A stretch of DNA of 10,375 nucleotides, taken from NCBI GenBank assembly GCA_011057845.1, contig DSDB01000595.1, forward strand, positions 1 to 10,375, read 5' to 3'. Position 1 is the first letter of the stretch. Every line of letters starts with the position of its first letter. A model generated the notes under the pieces. That model saw only the letters and a list, made by a program, of their open reading frames with translations. It did no database searches and was not told where the DNA came from. The translations under genes were made by a program, and so were the position numbers. This DNA is from Phycisphaerales bacterium (GTDB lineage: Bacteria; Planctomycetota; Phycisphaerae; Sedimentisphaerales; Anaerobacaceae). This document shows positions 1 through 5,880 of this stretch, piece after piece.

Positions 1-21
1 CGTCTCGCTCTAGGGGTACCT

Positions 22-50
22 ATTATACTCGATTGGGGTGGGAAAAGCAA
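22..50 (-). promoter_or_regulatory. Candidate sigma70-type promoter firing leftwards out of the window
   Basis: Read on the minus strand, a TTGCTT box (50-45) is followed after exactly 17 nt by a perfect TATAAT (27-22). The -10 box matches at 6 of 6 positions and the -35 at 3 of 6. A start site would fall near position 15, so the gene served would lie beyond the left edge. Such a box is rare by chance in DNA this GC-rich, but no product can be seen. Confidence 0.4.
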
Positions 51-115
51 GTTCGTATTTCGTATTGCATCGTTCGTATTTCGTCCATCGTGCCTCGTGC
101 CTCGTCTGTCGGGCG
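51..115 (+). repeat. Phased TCGT-type spacer repeat, copy 1
   Basis: The 13-mer GTTCGTATTTCGT occurs perfectly at 51-63 and again at 72-84. It is followed by a run of degenerate units (TCGTCCA, TCGTGCC, TCGTGCC, TCGTCTG). The same wording (TTCGT, CGTATT, TCGTGTGTC) recurs on the minus strand at 9563-9670, and CGTATTGCG occurs at 1145-1160, which suggests one low-complexity intergenic repeat family. It has no coding sense in any frame. It lies upstream of the gene at 240 and downstream of the leftward promoter. Confidence 0.5.
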
Positions 116-132
116 GTCCTGGGGTTGACTGA

Positions 133-158
133 GGGGCGGGTTGGGGGGAGAATGTGGG
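133..158 (+). other. Potential G-quadruplex-forming run
   Basis: Four G-tracts are spaced as G4-N1-G3-N2-G6-N7-G3, which satisfies the usual G3+ with 1-7 nt loops pattern. A further GGGG lies at 121-124. The run is on the coding strand of the gene beginning at 240, in a 5' leader that is markedly G+T rich. The motif is visible directly; whether it folds or regulates anything is inference. Confidence 0.4.
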
Positions 159-181
159 AGGATGCCCGTCGGGGTTTGTGT

Positions 182-219
182 GGTGTTGGCGGGCGGTTTT
201 GGTGTTGGCAGGTGGTTTT
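182..219 (+). repeat. 19-nt tandem duplication in the leader
   Basis: Positions 182-200 (GGTGTTGGCGGGCGGTTTT) are repeated directly at 201-219 with two G-to-A/C-to-T type differences. The second copy ends 20 nt before the start codon at 240, just ahead of the GGGAGG ribosome binding site at 226-231. It is a local duplication of G/T-rich leader sequence with no evident coding sense. Confidence 0.55.
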
Positions 220-239
220 TGGTTTGGGAGGTTACTGCG

Positions 240-722
240 ATGGAGAAGTTGTATGATTCGGAAACGGGATGCTGTCCGCGGTTTGAGCCGGGGCCGTGGG
301 ACCAGAAGGAGGTGGTGCTGGACAATCGGCTGTTCGTGAAGGACCGGGTGCGGAGCTTTCTGCATATCCCGCTGAATTTCGGCAAGGTGATGGTGCGGAA
401 TATGGAGAAGATTTCCGCGGCCGGGGCTCTGGCGCCGGAGCCGCTGATGCTGTGCGATGAGAACTCGCTGTGGGGGTCCGACGTCTATATCGCGGTGTCG
501 AAAGAAGTGCCGGATGTGGAGAACGTGCGGATTTCGGGAACGTTCCTGACGAAGGTGTTCGAGGGGTCGTACAAGGATATCCGCAAGTGGATCGGGCAGA
601 TGCAGCAGTACGTCGCGGGTAAGGCCCGACAGATGAAGAAGATGTACTTCTTCTATACGACCTGCCCCAAGTGCGCCAAACACTACGGCAAGAATTACGT
701 GGTCATTCTGGCCCAGGTATGA
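240..722 (+). CDS. Conserved protein of unknown function with CPxC motif (often labelled 'hydrolase')
   Basis: A 160-aa soluble protein. The ATG at 240 is chosen because GGGAGG (226-231) sits 8 nt upstream; the frame is open further upstream only because the leader is G/T-rich. Visible features are a vicinal Cys pair (residues 11-12) in an N-terminal YDSETGCCPRF stretch, a conserved-looking FVKDRVRSFLHIPLNFG block (32-48), a GTFLTKVFEGSY segment (100-111) and a C-terminal YTTCPKCAKHYGKNYV block (139-154) with C142 and C145. I recognise it as a family widespread in bacteria and archaea and commonly named 'hydrolase' without biochemical proof. The FEGSYKDIRKW stretch faintly recalls GyrI-like ligand-binding domains, but that is only inference. 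The four cysteines could bind metal or be redox-active. No signal peptide or membrane segment is seen. It appears monocistronic and is convergent with the acylphosphatase gene. Confidence 0.85.
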   Translation: MEKLYDSETGCCPRFEPGPWDQKEVVLDNRLFVKDRVRSFLHIPLNFGKVMVRNMEKISAAGALAPEPLMLCDENSLWGSDVYIAVSKEVPDVENVRISGTFLTKVFEGSYKDIRKWIGQMQQYVAGKARQMKKMYFFYTTCPKCAKHYGKNYVVILAQV

Positions 723-760
723 CGCCGGCAATGGAGGGGCCAGGAGGCGAGCCGGCCGCG

Positions 761-783
761 TGGGCAAGAACGGCACTTGCCCA
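761..783. repeat. Perfect palindromic hairpin between convergent genes (TGGGCAAG type)
   Basis: The arms TGGGCAAG (761-768) and CTTGCCCA (776-783) are perfect 8-bp inverted repeats around a 7-nt loop. No T-tract follows on either strand, so a simple intrinsic terminator is unlikely. Hairpins of the form TGGGCA...TGCCCA flanked by ATCCTAC are, from memory, common dispersed repeats in planctomycete and other environmental genomes, so a REP-like element is the better reading. It lies between the 3' ends of the genes at 240-722 and 861-1130. Confidence 0.5.
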
Positions 784-803
784 TCCTACCGGCGTCACGT
801 AGA

Positions 804-821
804 CTCCAAGGAACGTTGGAG
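804..821. terminator. Small hairpin, possible bidirectional 3'-end structure
   Basis: CTCCAA (804-809) and TTGGAG (816-821) form a perfect 6-bp stem with a 6-nt loop. It sits 39 nt past the acylphosphatase stop and 81 nt past the stop of the convergent gene. There is no U-tract, so termination is a guess based on position between converging genes. Confidence 0.25.
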
Positions 822-860
822 CATACATGGGGAATCTGGAGGATGCAATACTGCCAGCGA

Positions 861-1130
861 TCAGTGGGTGATCTGGAAGTCGCGGAGGGCGGAATCAGGG
901 GGCTGGTCGGTGATCTTCACATCGCGGATGTAGTCACCGAAGTAGTCTTTGAGGTCGGCCAGGCAGGCGTCGATGTCCTCGCCTTCGCCCTGGGCAAACA
1001 TCTCGACCGTGCCGTCAGGCTGATTGCGGACAAAGCCGGTCAGGTCGTGGCGACGGGCGTATCGAAGGGTGGCGAAGCGAAAACCCACGCCCTGGACGGT
1101 TCCTGTGAAGATGATGTGTCTGGCGAGCAT
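861..1130 (-). CDS. acyP: Acylphosphatase
   Basis: An 89-aa protein of the usual acylphosphatase length (about 90 aa). It hydrolyses carboxyl-phosphate bonds such as acetyl-phosphate or 1,3-bisphosphoglycerate in the cytoplasm. The sequence carries the signature GTVQGVGFR (residues 10-18) with the phosphate-binding Arg18, and GFVRNQPDGTVE (32-43) with the catalytic Asn36. The C-terminal half (FAQGEGEDIDACLADL...) matches the second alpha-beta unit. The frame stays open for 74 codons upstream, but that part is repeat-rich and lacks family similarity, so the ATG at 1130-1128 is chosen. The ribosome site is weak (a GAGAAG stretch lies almost against the start). It is convergent with the gene at 240-722 and divergent from the phosphatase gene at 1493, with its 5' leader inside a repeat. 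Confidence 0.93.
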   Translation of the reverse strand: MLARHIIFTGTVQGVGFRFATLRYARRHDLTGFVRNQPDGTVEMFAQGEGEDIDACLADLKDYFGDYIRDVKITDQPPDSALRDFQITH

Positions 1131-1138
1131 TCTTCTCG

Positions 1139-1190
1139 AATTGTGTATTGCGTATTGCGTTGGTTGAGGCCGCCTTCGGCGGCGGCTTTT
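1139..1190 (+). repeat. CGTATTGCG + GCC-hairpin spacer repeat, copy 2
   Basis: The core at 1145-1186 consists of GTATTGCGTATTGCGT, then a GGTTGA linker, then the hairpin GCCGCC-TTC-GGCGGC (1169-1183, 6-bp stem), followed by GGCTTTT. It aligns over 42 nt, with about 7 mismatches, to the minus strand of 9657-9616. The shared consensus is CGTATTGCGTYGGTYGARG plus the GCCGCCTTC hairpin. It begins about 9 nt upstream of the acylphosphatase start, so that gene's leader overlaps the element. The hairpin plus TTTT resembles a rightward terminator, but no rightward gene ends nearby. Confidence 0.6.
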
Positions 1191-1433
1191 ACATTGGGTA
1201 TTGTGGGGGAGCTGGGTGAACCCTTTTGTCAGGGTGACGTATGGAGGGCGGATTGTCAAGGGGGCGTTTGGGCCGGTGGGTTGGCGTAATCCGGCGTAAA
1301 CGCAGCAATTCGGCCGGCCGGGCAAGACGGGCGGTTGCCGATAATATCGCACGCGAGGCGTGTGAGAGGGCCTGAAAAGCCGGTTGGGAGCCGGTGTCCG
1401 GAGAATCGTCGTTTGGCGGGGTTGGAATACGGG
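1191..1433. other. Divergent intergenic spacer without a gene
   Basis: With the flanking repeat and promoter this makes a 362-nt gap between divergent starts at 1130 and 1493. No reading frame here has family similarity, and no RNA gene or strong hairpin was recognised. A TTGACA reads on the minus strand at 1259-1254, but no acceptable -10 box follows it at normal spacing. The promoter for the acylphosphatase gene should be here but could not be placed. Confidence 0.5.
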
Positions 1434-1462
1434 TTCGCGCGGGGCGGCGGCGCGGGTATAAT
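1434..1462 (+). promoter_or_regulatory. Candidate promoter of the GAF-SpoIIE/cmk/plsC operon
   Basis: A perfect TATAAT lies at 1457-1462, about 30 nt before the start codon at 1493. The hexamer 17 nt upstream (TTCGCG, 1434-1439) is a poor -35 match, so an alternative sigma factor or an activator could be involved. The placement fits a transcript that starts close to the phosphatase gene and runs through the overlapping downstream genes. Confidence 0.45.
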
Positions 1463-1492
1463 TCTGTGTTTTGCCGGAAGCGGCATGGTGTT

Positions 1493-2791
1493 ATGACTCA
1501 AGACAAGAAACAATTTGAAGAACTGGCCGAACAGATCTACCAGCTCACAACGCTGGTGGCGGGCCGACTGTCTTTGCAGGAGGTGCTCGACCGGCTGGCC
1601 GAGGCGGCGGTCAAGATCGTCGGGGTCAAGGCCTGCTCGATCCGCCTGCTGGACGAGGAGGCCGGCGACCTGAAGATGCGCAGCACTTACGGTCTGAGCG
1701 AGGCGTACCGCAACAAGGGCGTCGTCTCGAAGGACGATCCGGTGATTGAGGCCGCCTTTTCGGGCCAGGCGGTGATCCTGGACGATATGCGCGTCGACGG
1801 CCGGGTGCAGTACAAAGAGGCCACCATCGAGGAAGGGCTCGTCAGCCAGTTGACCGTGGCGATGATGTTCCGGGGCGAGCCCATCGGCGTGCTGCGTCTG
1901 TACAGCCCGCAGCCGTGGCGGTTCGGCGAAGACGATATTCAGTTGGCGCGGGCGGTGGCCTCCCAGTGCGCGGTGGCCATCACGAACGCCCGCCTGTACG
2001 CCGAGGCACTCGAGGGCGAGCGGATGGCCGAGCAGATGCGGCTGGCGGGCCTGATCCAGCGGAAGATGATCCCTCAGAGCGCCCCGCAGATCGAGGGCCT
2101 GGACATCGGTTGCACATATATCCCGTGTTTCGACGTCGGCGGGGACCTGTACGACTTCCTCGAGTTGGGCGAGGGCAAGCTGGGGGTGGCCATCGCGGAC
2201 GTCATCGGCAAGGGGATGCCGGCGGCCCTGATGATGAGCGGCTTTCGAAGCGCCCTGCGGGCTTACGTCGATATCGAAGGCGACAACATCGCGGCCGTGG
2301 TCAACCGGCTCAACCGGATCGCCTGCCGCGAGTGCGGGCCCGGCGAGTTCATCTCGTTGTTCTACGCCGTCATTGACGCTCGGGCCCGGACCATCACATA
2401 CTGCAACTGCGGGCATGAGCCGACGCTGCTGCTGGGCGTCGACGGGACCCGCGATCTGGACACGGGCGGATTTGTGCTGGGGATCATGCCGGAGGCCGCA
2501 TACGAGATCGAGACCGTTGAACTGAAAGAGCATGAGAGCCTGATCTTCTACACCGACGGGCTGATCGACGCGGCGAACTTCGACCGCGAGTTGTGGGGGC
2601 GCGAGCGGCTGATCCATACGGCCCGGCGTTTTATGCACTGCTCGGCGGTGTCGATGATCCGGCATATCCTGGGGTATCGGCGGCGGTTCGTGGGGCTGGC
2701 GCGGCAAATTGACGACACCAGCATGGTGGTGGTGCGTCTAGGCTCGGCGGGGGACTGCCCTTGCCCATCGGAGGACTGTGTCGGACCATGA
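1493..2791 (+). CDS. GAF domain plus SpoIIE/RsbU-type PP2C serine phosphatase
   Basis: A 432-aa cytoplasmic protein. Residues about 8-170 form a GAF sensor domain (it contains ACSIRLLDEEAGDLKMRSTYGLS and later GEPIGVLRLYSPQ). A short helical linker (170-195) leads to a SpoIIE-family PP2C phosphatase (about 200-416). Metal-binding acidic residues are in place: D218 and D221 in GGDLYD, D236 in ADVIGKGMPAAL, D355 in FYTDGL and D407/D408 in DDTSMVVV. Such proteins typically dephosphorylate anti-anti-sigma (STAS) factors after the GAF domain senses a ligand. No STAS or anti-sigma gene is in view, so the substrate is unknown. The ATG at 1493 is preferred: GGAAG lies 12 nt upstream, and the 33 upstream in-frame codons lack similarity and overlap the TATAAT box. 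The last 16 residues are a Cys/Pro-rich tail (C422, C424, C429) beyond the fold. Its TGA overlaps the cmk start (ATGA), implying translational coupling. Confidence 0.92.
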   Translation: MTQDKKQFEELAEQIYQLTTLVAGRLSLQEVLDRLAEAAVKIVGVKACSIRLLDEEAGDLKMRSTYGLSEAYRNKGVVSKDDPVIEAAFSGQAVILDDMRVDGRVQYKEATIEEGLVSQLTVAMMFRGEPIGVLRLYSPQPWRFGEDDIQLARAVASQCAVAITNARLYAEALEGERMAEQMRLAGLIQRKMIPQSAPQIEGLDIGCTYIPCFDVGGDLYDFLELGEGKLGVAIADVIGKGMPAALMMSGFRSALRAYVDIEGDNIAAVVNRLNRIACRECGPGEFISLFYAVIDARARTITYCNCGHEPTLLLGVDGTRDLDTGGFVLGIMPEAAYEIETVELKEHESLIFYTDGLIDAANFDRELWGRERLIHTARRFMHCSAVSMIRHILGYRRRFVGLARQIDDTSMVVVRLGSAGDCPCPSEDCVGP

Positions 2792-3462
2792 GAAACCTCG
2801 TGATCACCATCGATGGACCGGCCGGCAGCGGCAAGAGCACGGTGGCCAGAAGGCTGGCCGAGAGGCTCGGGGCGAGTTTCCTCGACACCGGTGCGATGTA
2901 CCGGGCCGTAACGCTGGCGGCGATGAACGCCGGAGTCGACCTGACCGATGAGAAGGCCCTGGGGCAGATCGTGGATAACCACCGTTTTGAATTCTCTCAG
3001 GGGCCGGAGGGGATGGAGGTTCGCATCGACGGCCAGGATATGACCGAGGCGATACGCGGCGAGCGGGTTACATCGAACTCCCGTTATATCGCGTCGGCAC
3101 CGCAGGTCCGCCGGCGTCTGGTGGAGATGCAGCGGTTATTTGCGCGGCAGCACGGCCGGATCGTAACCGAGGGGCGGGACCAGGGAACGGTCGCCTTCGG
3201 CGATGCGGATGTGAAGTTCTACCTGACGGCGGAGGCCTCCGAGCGAGCGAGACGGCGCGCCGCCGAGTTGCTTGCCAGGGGCGAACACGTCAGCGGCCGC
3301 CGGATGCAAGAGGATATCGAGGCCAGAGACCGCCGCGACATGGAGCGGGAGATCGGACCGCTGAAACCGGCGCCGGACGCCACCGTGGTCGATACGACCG
3401 ACATGGGTATTGAGGCCGTCGTGGACGCATTGGAGGCCGTCGTTCGCGAGAGATGCTCCTGA
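2788..3462 (+). CDS. cmk: Cytidylate kinase
   Basis: A 224-aa protein of normal bacterial CMK length. It phosphorylates CMP and dCMP to CDP and dCDP with ATP, recycling nucleotides released by RNA and phospholipid turnover. Visible motifs are the P-loop GPAGSGKST (residues 10-18), the CMP-site segment FLDTGAMYRAVT (31-42), the EGRDQGTVAF block that normally reads EGRDIGTVVF, and the lid/C-terminal signature ARDRRDMEREIGPLKPAPDA followed by VVDTTDM. The ATG at 2788 is taken rather than the one at 2761 because MRNLVITIDGPAGSGKS is the classic N-terminus and it gives a 4-nt overlap with the phosphatase gene. GGAGG (2770-2774) lies 13 nt upstream. It overlaps plsC by 10 nt; a cmk-plsC pair is a familiar arrangement in several bacterial phyla, notably Firmicutes. 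Confidence 0.97.
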   Translation: MRNLVITIDGPAGSGKSTVARRLAERLGASFLDTGAMYRAVTLAAMNAGVDLTDEKALGQIVDNHRFEFSQGPEGMEVRIDGQDMTEAIRGERVTSNSRYIASAPQVRRRLVEMQRLFARQHGRIVTEGRDQGTVAFGDADVKFYLTAEASERARRRAAELLARGEHVSGRRMQEDIEARDRRDMEREIGPLKPAPDATVVDTTDMGIEAVVDALEAVVRERCS

Positions 3463-4127
3463 GAACCTTAAAACGCATGTGGTATTGGTACGCGGTCTGG
3501 GGCTGCCGGCTGTTCTGTTGCGTTTTCTTCAATATGAGCATCCGCGGGCGCGAAAACGTGCCGCGCAAGGGCCCGTTCGTCCTGGTCGGCAATCACCAGT
3601 CGTTCTTCGACCCGCTGTTCTGCGGGATGCACCTCAAGCGGCATTTGTACTTCCTTGGCCGCGATACGCTGTTTGCCAACCGCATGTTCGGTTGGCTGAT
3701 CGGCTCGATGAACACCATCCCCGTGCGGCGGGGTGAGGCGGACTTTTCGGCGATCCGAAGGGTCATCGCGGTCCTGCGCAAGGGAAACGGCATCTGCGTC
3801 TTCCCGGAAGCCACCCGCAGTCCCAACGGGCGCATTGCCAATTTCAAGCCGGGATTCGGCCTGTTGTGCCGGCGCAGCAACGCGACGGTGGTTCCCGTCC
3901 TTATAGAGGGGGCCTACGAGGTCTGGCCCCGCCACGAGAAATGTTTCGCCCCGGGCGCGCGTGTGGTCGTATCCTACGGCCAGGCCATCACGCCCGAGCA
4001 AGTGCGTGAAATGACCGATCAGGAGCTGGCCGCCAGACTGACCCGCCGGATTCGGACGATGCAGAACCAATGCCGAATTGAACAGGGCAAGGAGCCGTTT
4101 GACTACACGCCGCAGGGGTTTGGATAG
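3453..4127 (+). CDS. plsC: 1-acyl-sn-glycerol-3-phosphate acyltransferase (PlsC family), first paralogue
   Basis: A 224-aa membrane-associated acyltransferase. It is expected to move a fatty acyl group onto lysophosphatidic acid to make phosphatidic acid. The catalytic HX4D motif is NHQSFFDP (H48, D53). The glycerol-phosphate-binding block FPEATRSPNG begins at 117, and VVPVLIEGAYEVWP forms the fourth family block. The N-terminus is aromatic and hydrophobic (MWYWYAVWGCRLFCCVFF, 9-26) and may anchor it in the membrane. Its start lies inside the end of cmk, so translation is probably coupled; an ATG at 3477 is a possible alternative. It is clearly paralogous to the gene at 5144-5866: about half of aligned residues match by eye, including the shared LTRRIRTMQ and GKEPFDY near the C-terminus. 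Confidence 0.92.
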   Translation: MLLRTLKRMWYWYAVWGCRLFCCVFFNMSIRGRENVPRKGPFVLVGNHQSFFDPLFCGMHLKRHLYFLGRDTLFANRMFGWLIGSMNTIPVRRGEADFSAIRRVIAVLRKGNGICVFPEATRSPNGRIANFKPGFGLLCRRSNATVVPVLIEGAYEVWPRHEKCFAPGARVVVSYGQAITPEQVREMTDQELAARLTRRIRTMQNQCRIEQGKEPFDYTPQGFG

Positions 4128-4188
4128 CGTAGCACGTCGCCGGGGTTCGGTGAACAAAAGATGATATGTGATGAAGGAACATTTAACG

Positions 4189-5106
4189 ATGACGACGAAA
4201 GCCGCTGTTTGGATTATCGCCCTGGGCACTATGAGTCTGACCACGATACGTTTGTGTGCCTTCGGACAAGCCGGCGCACCGGCCGCGGACTCCAACGCCC
4301 CCGACGCCAATGGTCCGACGATCGTGCTCGATTACAGCGCCGGCGGCCGGATGAACCCCACGGAGGACTTCATGTATTTCGTGCCGCTGATTTCGCCGAC
4401 GCTGGTGCGGCGGGAAATCAGCGAGGGTAACACGCAGACGGGCCGGATGGTGTCGGTCACATGGCAGCGCGACGCCGGGCAATTCACCTGCGTCTGCGTC
4501 TTCAAGATGGTGGGCAACGGCACGCAGACCTATTACTTCGACCCCAGGCAGATGATCGACCACAACCTCAAGGAGCACCCGAAGGGCGAGCCGCTGAAGA
4601 ACATACTGGACTACATTCAGTTCCACGGCGAGGGCGAGGGCCGCATGGAGGCGCGGGGCCGCCTGGTCAACGACCGGTCGATTGTGGATCAGGTGGATGT
4701 TCATTTCGTCAATAACAAGAGCGATGTCAGCCCGGTGACGATTCGCCTGTACAGCGTCAAGTCCAAGGACGGCCGGTACGACTATGACAACGGGTACAAC
4801 CGCATTATCGCCCGGGTCGAGACGCTGTCGTTCAAGCGGACGGATGACACGCCGAAGATGGGCATCAAGATCACGTCGCTGAAGAACGAAGGCGCCAAGG
4901 AGGGCCTATGGTCGAGAGTCAAGGCCACCGTGGTCAATCTGTTCATTCCCCCGCTGGAGGTGGACAAGCTGGGTAATCAGACGATGATCGACTTCGGCCG
5001 CGCCGTGTATCGGGGCGAACCGACATTCACGTTCCCCAGGGCGCGCAACCTGCAGGAAATGAGAAGGGCCGCCGGGGCGGGCAGCGCCGGCGCGAAGGGC
5101 CGTTGA
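4189..5106 (+). CDS. Exported protein of unknown family, between two PlsC paralogues
   Basis: I do not recognise a family. With the ATG at 4189 (AAGGA at 4174-4178, 10-nt spacing) it is 305 aa; in-frame GTG 4168 and ATG 4171 are weaker alternatives. Residues 1-29 look like a signal peptide: Lys4, then a hydrophobic core AVWIIALGTMSLTTI and a plausible small-residue cleavage site near AFGQA. An Ala/Pro/Asp-rich linker (28-43) follows, then a mixed beta-rich body with an odd CVCVF (101-105), an acidic/basic middle (HGEGEGRMEARGRL, 146-159) and a hydrophobic VVNLFIPPLEV patch (248-258). The C-terminus is Ala/Gly/Arg-rich. No lipobox or sorting motif is clear. It starts 62 nt after the first acyltransferase and ends 38 nt before the second, so co-transcription is likely. 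An envelope-associated role is inferred from context only. Confidence 0.8.
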   Translation: MTTKAAVWIIALGTMSLTTIRLCAFGQAGAPAADSNAPDANGPTIVLDYSAGGRMNPTEDFMYFVPLISPTLVRREISEGNTQTGRMVSVTWQRDAGQFTCVCVFKMVGNGTQTYYFDPRQMIDHNLKEHPKGEPLKNILDYIQFHGEGEGRMEARGRLVNDRSIVDQVDVHFVNNKSDVSPVTIRLYSVKSKDGRYDYDNGYNRIIARVETLSFKRTDDTPKMGIKITSLKNEGAKEGLWSRVKATVVNLFIPPLEVDKLGNQTMIDFGRAVYRGEPTFTFPRARNLQEMRRAAGAGSAGAKGR

Positions 5107-5143
5107 GCAGGGTTCGAATCGCGACGGCGGTGGAATATCCTTT

Positions 5144-5866
5144 ATGAACGAGGTCCAGAACAGTGGAATGATTCGCAGGAAGATGCAGGCATACTGGTAT
5201 CGCTTCGGGCGGTGGTTGTGCAAGGTGTTCTGCGTACTGTTCTTTCGATTGCGCACGTATGGCCAGGACAACATCCCCGGAGAGGGGCCGTTCATTGTCG
5301 TATCGAATCACCAGAGCTATCTGGATCCGATTTTCTGCGGCGTGGGCGTGCATCGTGACATCTGCTACATGGCGCGGGATACGCTGTTCCGCAACCGGAT
5401 ACTCGGCAAGGCCATCGCGTCGGTCAACGCGATTCCCGTCAAGCGAGGCAGCGCGGACCTGACGGCCATTCGCAAGGTCATTGAGAAGTTGAACCTGGGG
5501 ATGGGCGTGTGCCTGTTTCCGGAGGCGACGCGCAGCCCGGATGGGCGGGTGGCCGCGTTCAAAGGGGGATTCACGATTCTCTGCAAACGAACGGACGCCA
5601 TGATCGTGCCGACGGTCATCGACGGCGCCTACGAATGCTGGCCCCGGCACAGGAAGCTCTGGTCGCGCGGCCTGGTGGTCGTCTGCTACGGCGAGCCGAT
5701 CTCCTCGGCGCAGGCCAAAGCGATGGACGACCGGGCCCTGGCGGACCTGCTGACCCGGCGTATCCGGACCATGCAGCACAAGTGGCGGAAAAAACTGGGT
5801 AAGGAGCCCTTCGATTACTCCTCTGAAGCCGAATTCGATAATAATCCCCGGCCCGACGGCCGATAA
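5144..5866 (+). CDS. plsC: 1-acyl-sn-glycerol-3-phosphate acyltransferase (PlsC family), second paralogue
   Basis: A 240-aa acyltransferase. HX4D is NHQSYLDP (H56, D61) and FPEATRSPDG starts at 125, with the later block IVPTVIDGAYECWPRH. Residues 17-34 are aromatic and hydrophobic (YWYRFGRWLCKVFCVLFF), as in the first paralogue. Both proteins keep all catalytic motifs, so neither looks decayed. They differ most at the N-terminus and in the C-terminal tail, which here is acidic and Asn/Pro-rich (SEAEFDNNPRPDGR). No strong ribosome site precedes the ATG at 5144; an ATG at 5168 (MIRRKMQAYWY) would match the paralogue's length better and is a real alternative. Retention of both copies suggests different acyl donors, acceptors or timing, but the sequence cannot show which. 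Confidence 0.9.
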   Translation: MNEVQNSGMIRRKMQAYWYRFGRWLCKVFCVLFFRLRTYGQDNIPGEGPFIVVSNHQSYLDPIFCGVGVHRDICYMARDTLFRNRILGKAIASVNAIPVKRGSADLTAIRKVIEKLNLGMGVCLFPEATRSPDGRVAAFKGGFTILCKRTDAMIVPTVIDGAYECWPRHRKLWSRGLVVVCYGEPISSAQAKAMDDRALADLLTRRIRTMQHKWRKKLGKEPFDYSSEAEFDNNPRPDGR

Positions 5867-5880
5867 ACGCCTGTTGGCGC

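Noticed and set aside
51..84. The spaced 13-mer repeats as the start of a CRISPR array
   Set aside because: There are only two copies with an 8-nt gap, the units are too short and degenerate, and no cas gene is present.
1169..1190. GC hairpin followed by TTTT as a rightward intrinsic terminator
   Set aside because: No plus-strand gene ends just upstream (the nearest stop is at 722, beyond a convergent gene), and the hairpin belongs to a repeat that also occurs at 9616-9657 without a T-tract.
1254..1259. Perfect TTGACA on the minus strand as -35 box for the acylphosphatase gene
   Set aside because: The hexamer 17 nt downstream reads CACCCT, and no better -10 box lies at 15-19 nt spacing.
1256..2707. 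A 483-codon open frame on the minus strand
   Set aside because: It is the antisense of the GAF-SpoIIE gene, with Arg/His/Pro/Gln-rich composition and no family motif. The plus-strand gene has clear catalytic motifs across the same span.
2760..2769. CTTGCCCATC shared with the palindrome at 776-785, as a repeat remnant inside the phosphatase gene
   Set aside because: Only 10 nt match, the partner arm of the palindrome is missing, and the flanks do not align, so chance is a sufficient explanation.
3468..4310. A 280-codon minus-strand open frame, and a similar 331-codon one at 5027-6022
   Set aside because: Both are antisense shadows of the two acyltransferase genes. They resemble each other only because the sense genes are paralogous.
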